DNA from: Anaeromyces robustus
Taxonomy: Eukaryota; Neocallimastigomycota; Neocallimastigomycetes; Neocallimastigales; Neocallimastigaceae
DNA: 22,500 bases
Direction: 5' to 3'
Assembly (NCBI GenBank): GCA_002104895.1
Contig: MCFG01000180.1
Location: 75,001 to 97,500, forward strand
Below the pieces are notes generated by a model. The model saw nothing but the letters and a program-made list of their open reading frames with translations, was not told where the DNA came from and searched no databases. The position numbers and the translations under genes are program-made. Shown in pieces: positions 20,072 through 22,500 of the stretch (positions within the stretch are counted from its first letter, which is position 1; each line of letters begins with the position of its first letter).

Positions 20072-20178
20072 TAAATGTCGATATGTGATATTATTTTCAA
20101 TTTTTTTTTATTTTTAGATGTTTCAAAATCCATTAATCTTGTCTTTATAAAATGATAATCAATAATTGTTGAAATAAA
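20072..20178 (-). pseudogene. Decayed copy of the receptor gene 3' end
   Basis: This aligns in the same orientation with about 20336-20435, the last codons of the receptor gene. Shared words include TCGATATG, TTATTTTC, ATGTTTCAAA, TTAATCTT and AATGATAATCAAT followed by ATTGTTGAAATA. Read on the minus strand it gives ISTIIDYH, then RL and FET in the same order as the gene's C terminus (ISTIIDYHYRNSRLSEFETY), followed by a Lys-rich divergent end and a stop at about 20072. The frame is open over about 34 codons. It could be the remnant of a tandem second gene, a partial duplication, or less likely an alternative last exon. Confidence 0.75.
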
Positions 20179-20217
20179 ATGAAAATAAAAATTCTCAATT
20201 ATTTTAACAATTATTGA
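20159..20217. repeat. Inverted repeat (19-bp arms) in the receptor gene 3' flank
   Basis: CAATAATTGTTGAAATAA (20160-20177) faces TTATTTTAACAATTATTG (20199-20216), 17 of 18 bases complementary plus an outer T-A pair, with a loop of about 21 bases. The left arm is part of the decayed 3'-end copy. Read in reverse, the right arm and loop resemble 20413-20450 of the gene itself, so the arm looks like an inverted partial duplicate. In the receptor transcript it would lie about 120 bases after the stop codon. Confidence 0.8.
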
Positions 20218-20334
20218 AAACTTTTATTTTCATTTATTATTCTTATTTTCATTTATTATTTTTATTTTTATTTTTATTTTTTTCTTTATTTTTCATCATT
20301 TTTATTTTTTATTATTTTCATTTTTTTTTTTTTT

Positions 20335-22353
20335 TTAATTTCGATATGAAGAATAATTTTCGTTATTATCATATGTTTCAAATTCACTTAATCTTGAATT
20401 TCTATAATGATAATCAATTATTGTTGAAATAATTGGAAATTTATTTAAATTTCTATTAGAAATAATACTATTTTTCCTTAAAGAACTATTATTATTATTA
20501 CTAACATCATTATTATTATCATTATTATCATTATCATTATCTTTAATAATACTATCAGAATTTTTAGTATAAACTGTTGATTTAAATTGAGAAATTGATT
20601 CTGGAATTACTGATTCATTATTTATAAAACCTTGATTTATTTGACAGATAAATGCTAATTTTACATTTTGTTTATTTAATATTCCTAAAATTATTCTATA
20701 GCCATAAGTAAAAAAATAATTTGAAAAAGCAGCTATTATAATAAGACAAAGTGGTATTAAATAATTAGGTGTATAATTATTAATAATGATAATTTTCAGA
20801 ATAAAAGATATAATCATAGACATAAAGATAACATATAATCCTGAAACAATAAATCTTAAATCATAACGTATTTCATCAATACTCCATTCTATAAACATTA
20901 ATAAAGATATTATAGAGGATAATATAATTTTATATCCTATCATCAAAAAATTTATTAATCCATGAAATTTAGTAATTTCACAGGTTTGATAAATAATGTT
21001 ATTATTATCAACATTTTTTGTAATTTGAAAAGGTTGTAGAATGGCAAAAATCAGTATGATAATATCAATGAGGTATAAAAGTGAAATAAATAAATAATTA
21101 TGCCTACTAACCCAATCTGATATACTATTTATTTTGGGGAAATAAACTACTAATTTATAAAAAATTGGTGCATAACATATAGTAAATCCAATGGATAAAA
21201 TTAAAGAAAAATAACATTTTAATCTAGATTCTTCACCATATTTAATGAAACATGAACATAAAATAAAAATATGTCCTAAAATATTGATTATCCAAAGATC
21301 TTGTGATAAAAACTTGAAAAATGGATTAAAATTTTCAATAAAAATAAATGCTAAAGAAAATAACATTAGGAAAGATAAAATGGTAATAATTATAAAACAA
21401 ATAAGTCCAATATAATCATCTATTGGTTTAATTGAAATATAATGTATTTTTGTTATATTTTCAAGATTTTTTATTACTTGAGATATGGATTTATTTCCAT
21501 ATAAATATTCATAGACATATTTTCTAAATTTTTCTGAATAAGTTTTATAATTTTCATTTATTGGTCTTCCTATAAGTTGCATATTCATTAATGCGTTACA
21601 ATTATAATCTTTACATATTTCTTCATCTTGATACATATCTTTAATTGATGATACTATCATTTTTTTTATTACGAATTCTTTTTGAATTTCTCTGGATGTA
21701 GCAAATTCTATAAATTTATAAGAAGCAATTTTTTTTTCATTACTTATATGATTATTTACGCCAGCATTAAATGTTTGTGCTACTGAACTTGATACTCCAT
21801 TTATTGCTCCTGGAGGTTGAGTAAATTTATATGAAGCTGAAAGATGAGGATATATCCAATAATTTATAAATATTGCATTTCCATCTAGTATTTTACTTAT
21901 GGTATAACTTATATCTTTTGAAAAAGTTTCATCTATTTTATTGTTATTATATATAATTTATTAAATATCATTATATATAAAATATATAAATAATCATTTA
22001 ATAATAAATATTAAATTATTATAGTTGTTGTTTATAATTTTATATATAAAGACATATTCAATAAGTTTATACATATTTATGATTTAAATATAAAATTTAT
22101 ATTAGAAAGAATTATTAAAAAAACAAAACAAAAAAAAGAATAAAAAAACAAAAAAAAGAAAAATAAAATAAAAAAATAATAATATTTTTAATAATATTAA
22201 GTAATATACCTGAAGATATTTCATTTTTTACTTTTTTCATCATTTTTAGTGCTTCAGTTACTTCTGGACTATTTATTTCAGGAAAAGTAGAATTAACTTC
22301 TTTTCGAAAAGAATGTAGAAATTGAAGTATTGAACTTGAACCAAAATCAGTAT
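20335..22353 (-). CDS. Solute-binding domain fused to class C GPCR-like receptor, 3' part
   Basis: Exons 22353-22210 and 21932-20335, joined by splicing at 22209-21933; the 5' exons are outside the window. The first 48 codons plus the start of the last exon encode the C-terminal part of a bacterial family 1-type solute-binding domain (EVTEALKMMKKVKNEISS; FINYWIYP; YKFIEFATSREIQKEF, like the IKFLTSKEAQKEF pattern of sugar-binding proteins). After a linker come seven helices, counted from the Met encoded at 21660-21658: about 83-106, 122-140, 147-172, 187-209, 232-256, 270-292, 298-322. FLSQDLWIINILG, the Cys at the top of helix 3 (RLKCYFSLILSIGFT) and a Cys in the second extracellular loop (YQTCEI) fit the class C (7tm_3, GABA-B-like) pattern. 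An Asn/Asp/Ser-rich cytoplasmic tail of about 115 residues follows. A plasma-membrane sensor of extracellular sugars or other nutrients is inferred. The Met at 21660 is not the start, since the frame stays open upstream into conserved sequence. Confidence 0.9.
21933..22209 (-). other. Spliceosomal intron, 277 bases, phase 1
   Basis: On the minus strand TCTTCAG|GTATAT marks the donor and AAAATAG|ATGAAAC the acceptor. Joining them gives a Asp codon (G|AT) and restores a continuous binding-domain reading (KNEISS-DETFSKDI). The interior is almost entirely A/T, sharply unlike the flanking exons, and contains in-frame stops. Confidence 0.88.
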
Positions 22354-22500
22354 CTAATTGAAAAATATTTTACATTTGTAAATTTTAGTAATATATTATA
22401 AGTAAATTATTTATTATATTTATGATATTAATATTATTTTAATATATATAATATATATAATATATAATAAAAGTAAAAAATTTATAATTTAAAAATATAT
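22354..22500 (-). other. Partial intron of the receptor gene
   Basis: On the minus strand the acceptor TTTCAATTAG precedes an exon beginning ATACTGATTTTGG, again splitting a codon after its first base. Upstream of it the sequence is A/T-only with stops in every frame to the window edge and no donor is identifiable, so the intron is at least 147 bases long. Confidence 0.75.

Larger units (their letters stand above)
18394..20334. other. Intergenic region between convergent genes
   Basis: About 1.9 kb separate the K+ channel stop from the stop of the minus-strand receptor gene, so the two genes converge and both 3' ends must lie here. The region is homopolymer-rich and contains no gene I can support. 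It holds a T47 run, an AAT array and a decayed copy of the receptor gene's 3' end. Open frames within it are poly-A/T artefacts. Confidence 0.7.

Noticed and set aside
20214..20432. 72-codon plus-strand frame
   Set aside because: It is a T-rich tract running antisense into the receptor gene's last codons. The minus strand is the coding one.
20335..21660. Starting the receptor protein at the Met encoded at 21660-21658
   Set aside because: The frame stays open upstream to 21932 and encodes solute-binding-domain sequence there, with a plausible splice acceptor and a further exon. The Met is therefore internal.

Overview
The window looks like nuclear DNA of a very AT-rich eukaryote, most likely an anaerobic gut fungus (Neocallimastigomycota: the Neocallimastix, Piromyces, Orpinomyces, Anaeromyces group). 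Coding DNA is AT-rich with A/T at most third positions. It is separated by kilobases of almost pure A+T full of homopolymers and microsatellites. Proteins carry Asn-rich tails, one gene has a clear spliceosomal intron, and two genes look bacterial in whole or part (a bacterial-style voltage-gated K+ channel, and a bacterial-type solute-binding domain fused to a seven-helix receptor). A social amoeba such as Dictyostelium was the main alternative. The binding domain-receptor fusion and the channel favour a rumen fungus, but this is inference from recalled family features and not a database result.

Layout. 1-486: AT-rich upstream region with an AAT array. 487-1779 (+): single-exon seven-helix membrane protein with an Asn/Gly/Tyr-rich tail, family not recognised. 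1780-7176: about 5.4 kb with no gene seen, holding poly-A/T, an ATTT-type minisatellite, hairpins and a block (about 5733-6965) that recurs downstream. 7177-13230 (+): a 2017-residue single-exon ankyrin protein with about 56 repeats. 13231-17487: about 4.3 kb with no gene seen, starting with the second copy of the flanking block, then a perfect 116-bp direct repeat, a perfect pentanucleotide array (about 295 bp) and a perfect tetranucleotide array (about 277 bp). 17488-18393 (+): six-helix voltage-gated K+ channel with a TVGYGD filter. 18394-20334: no gene seen, with a poly-T run of 47 and a decayed copy of the 3' end of the next gene. 20335-22353 (-): the 3' two exons of a gene joining a bacterial family 1-type solute-binding domain to a class C GPCR-like seven-helix domain. 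Its 5' end lies outside the window.

The genes do not form a pathway. Three of four encode membrane proteins of sensing or transport type (an orphan seven-helix protein, a K+ channel, a receptor with a nutrient-binding ectodomain). The fourth is a large ankyrin scaffold of unknown partner. The most notable non-coding structure is a segmental direct duplication that brackets the ankyrin gene. Its upstream copy is interrupted by a block of about 642 bp, bounded by TAACT on both sides, which contains a pair of interleaved inverted repeats with pseudoknot topology. No tRNA, rRNA, CRISPR array or transposase was recognised.
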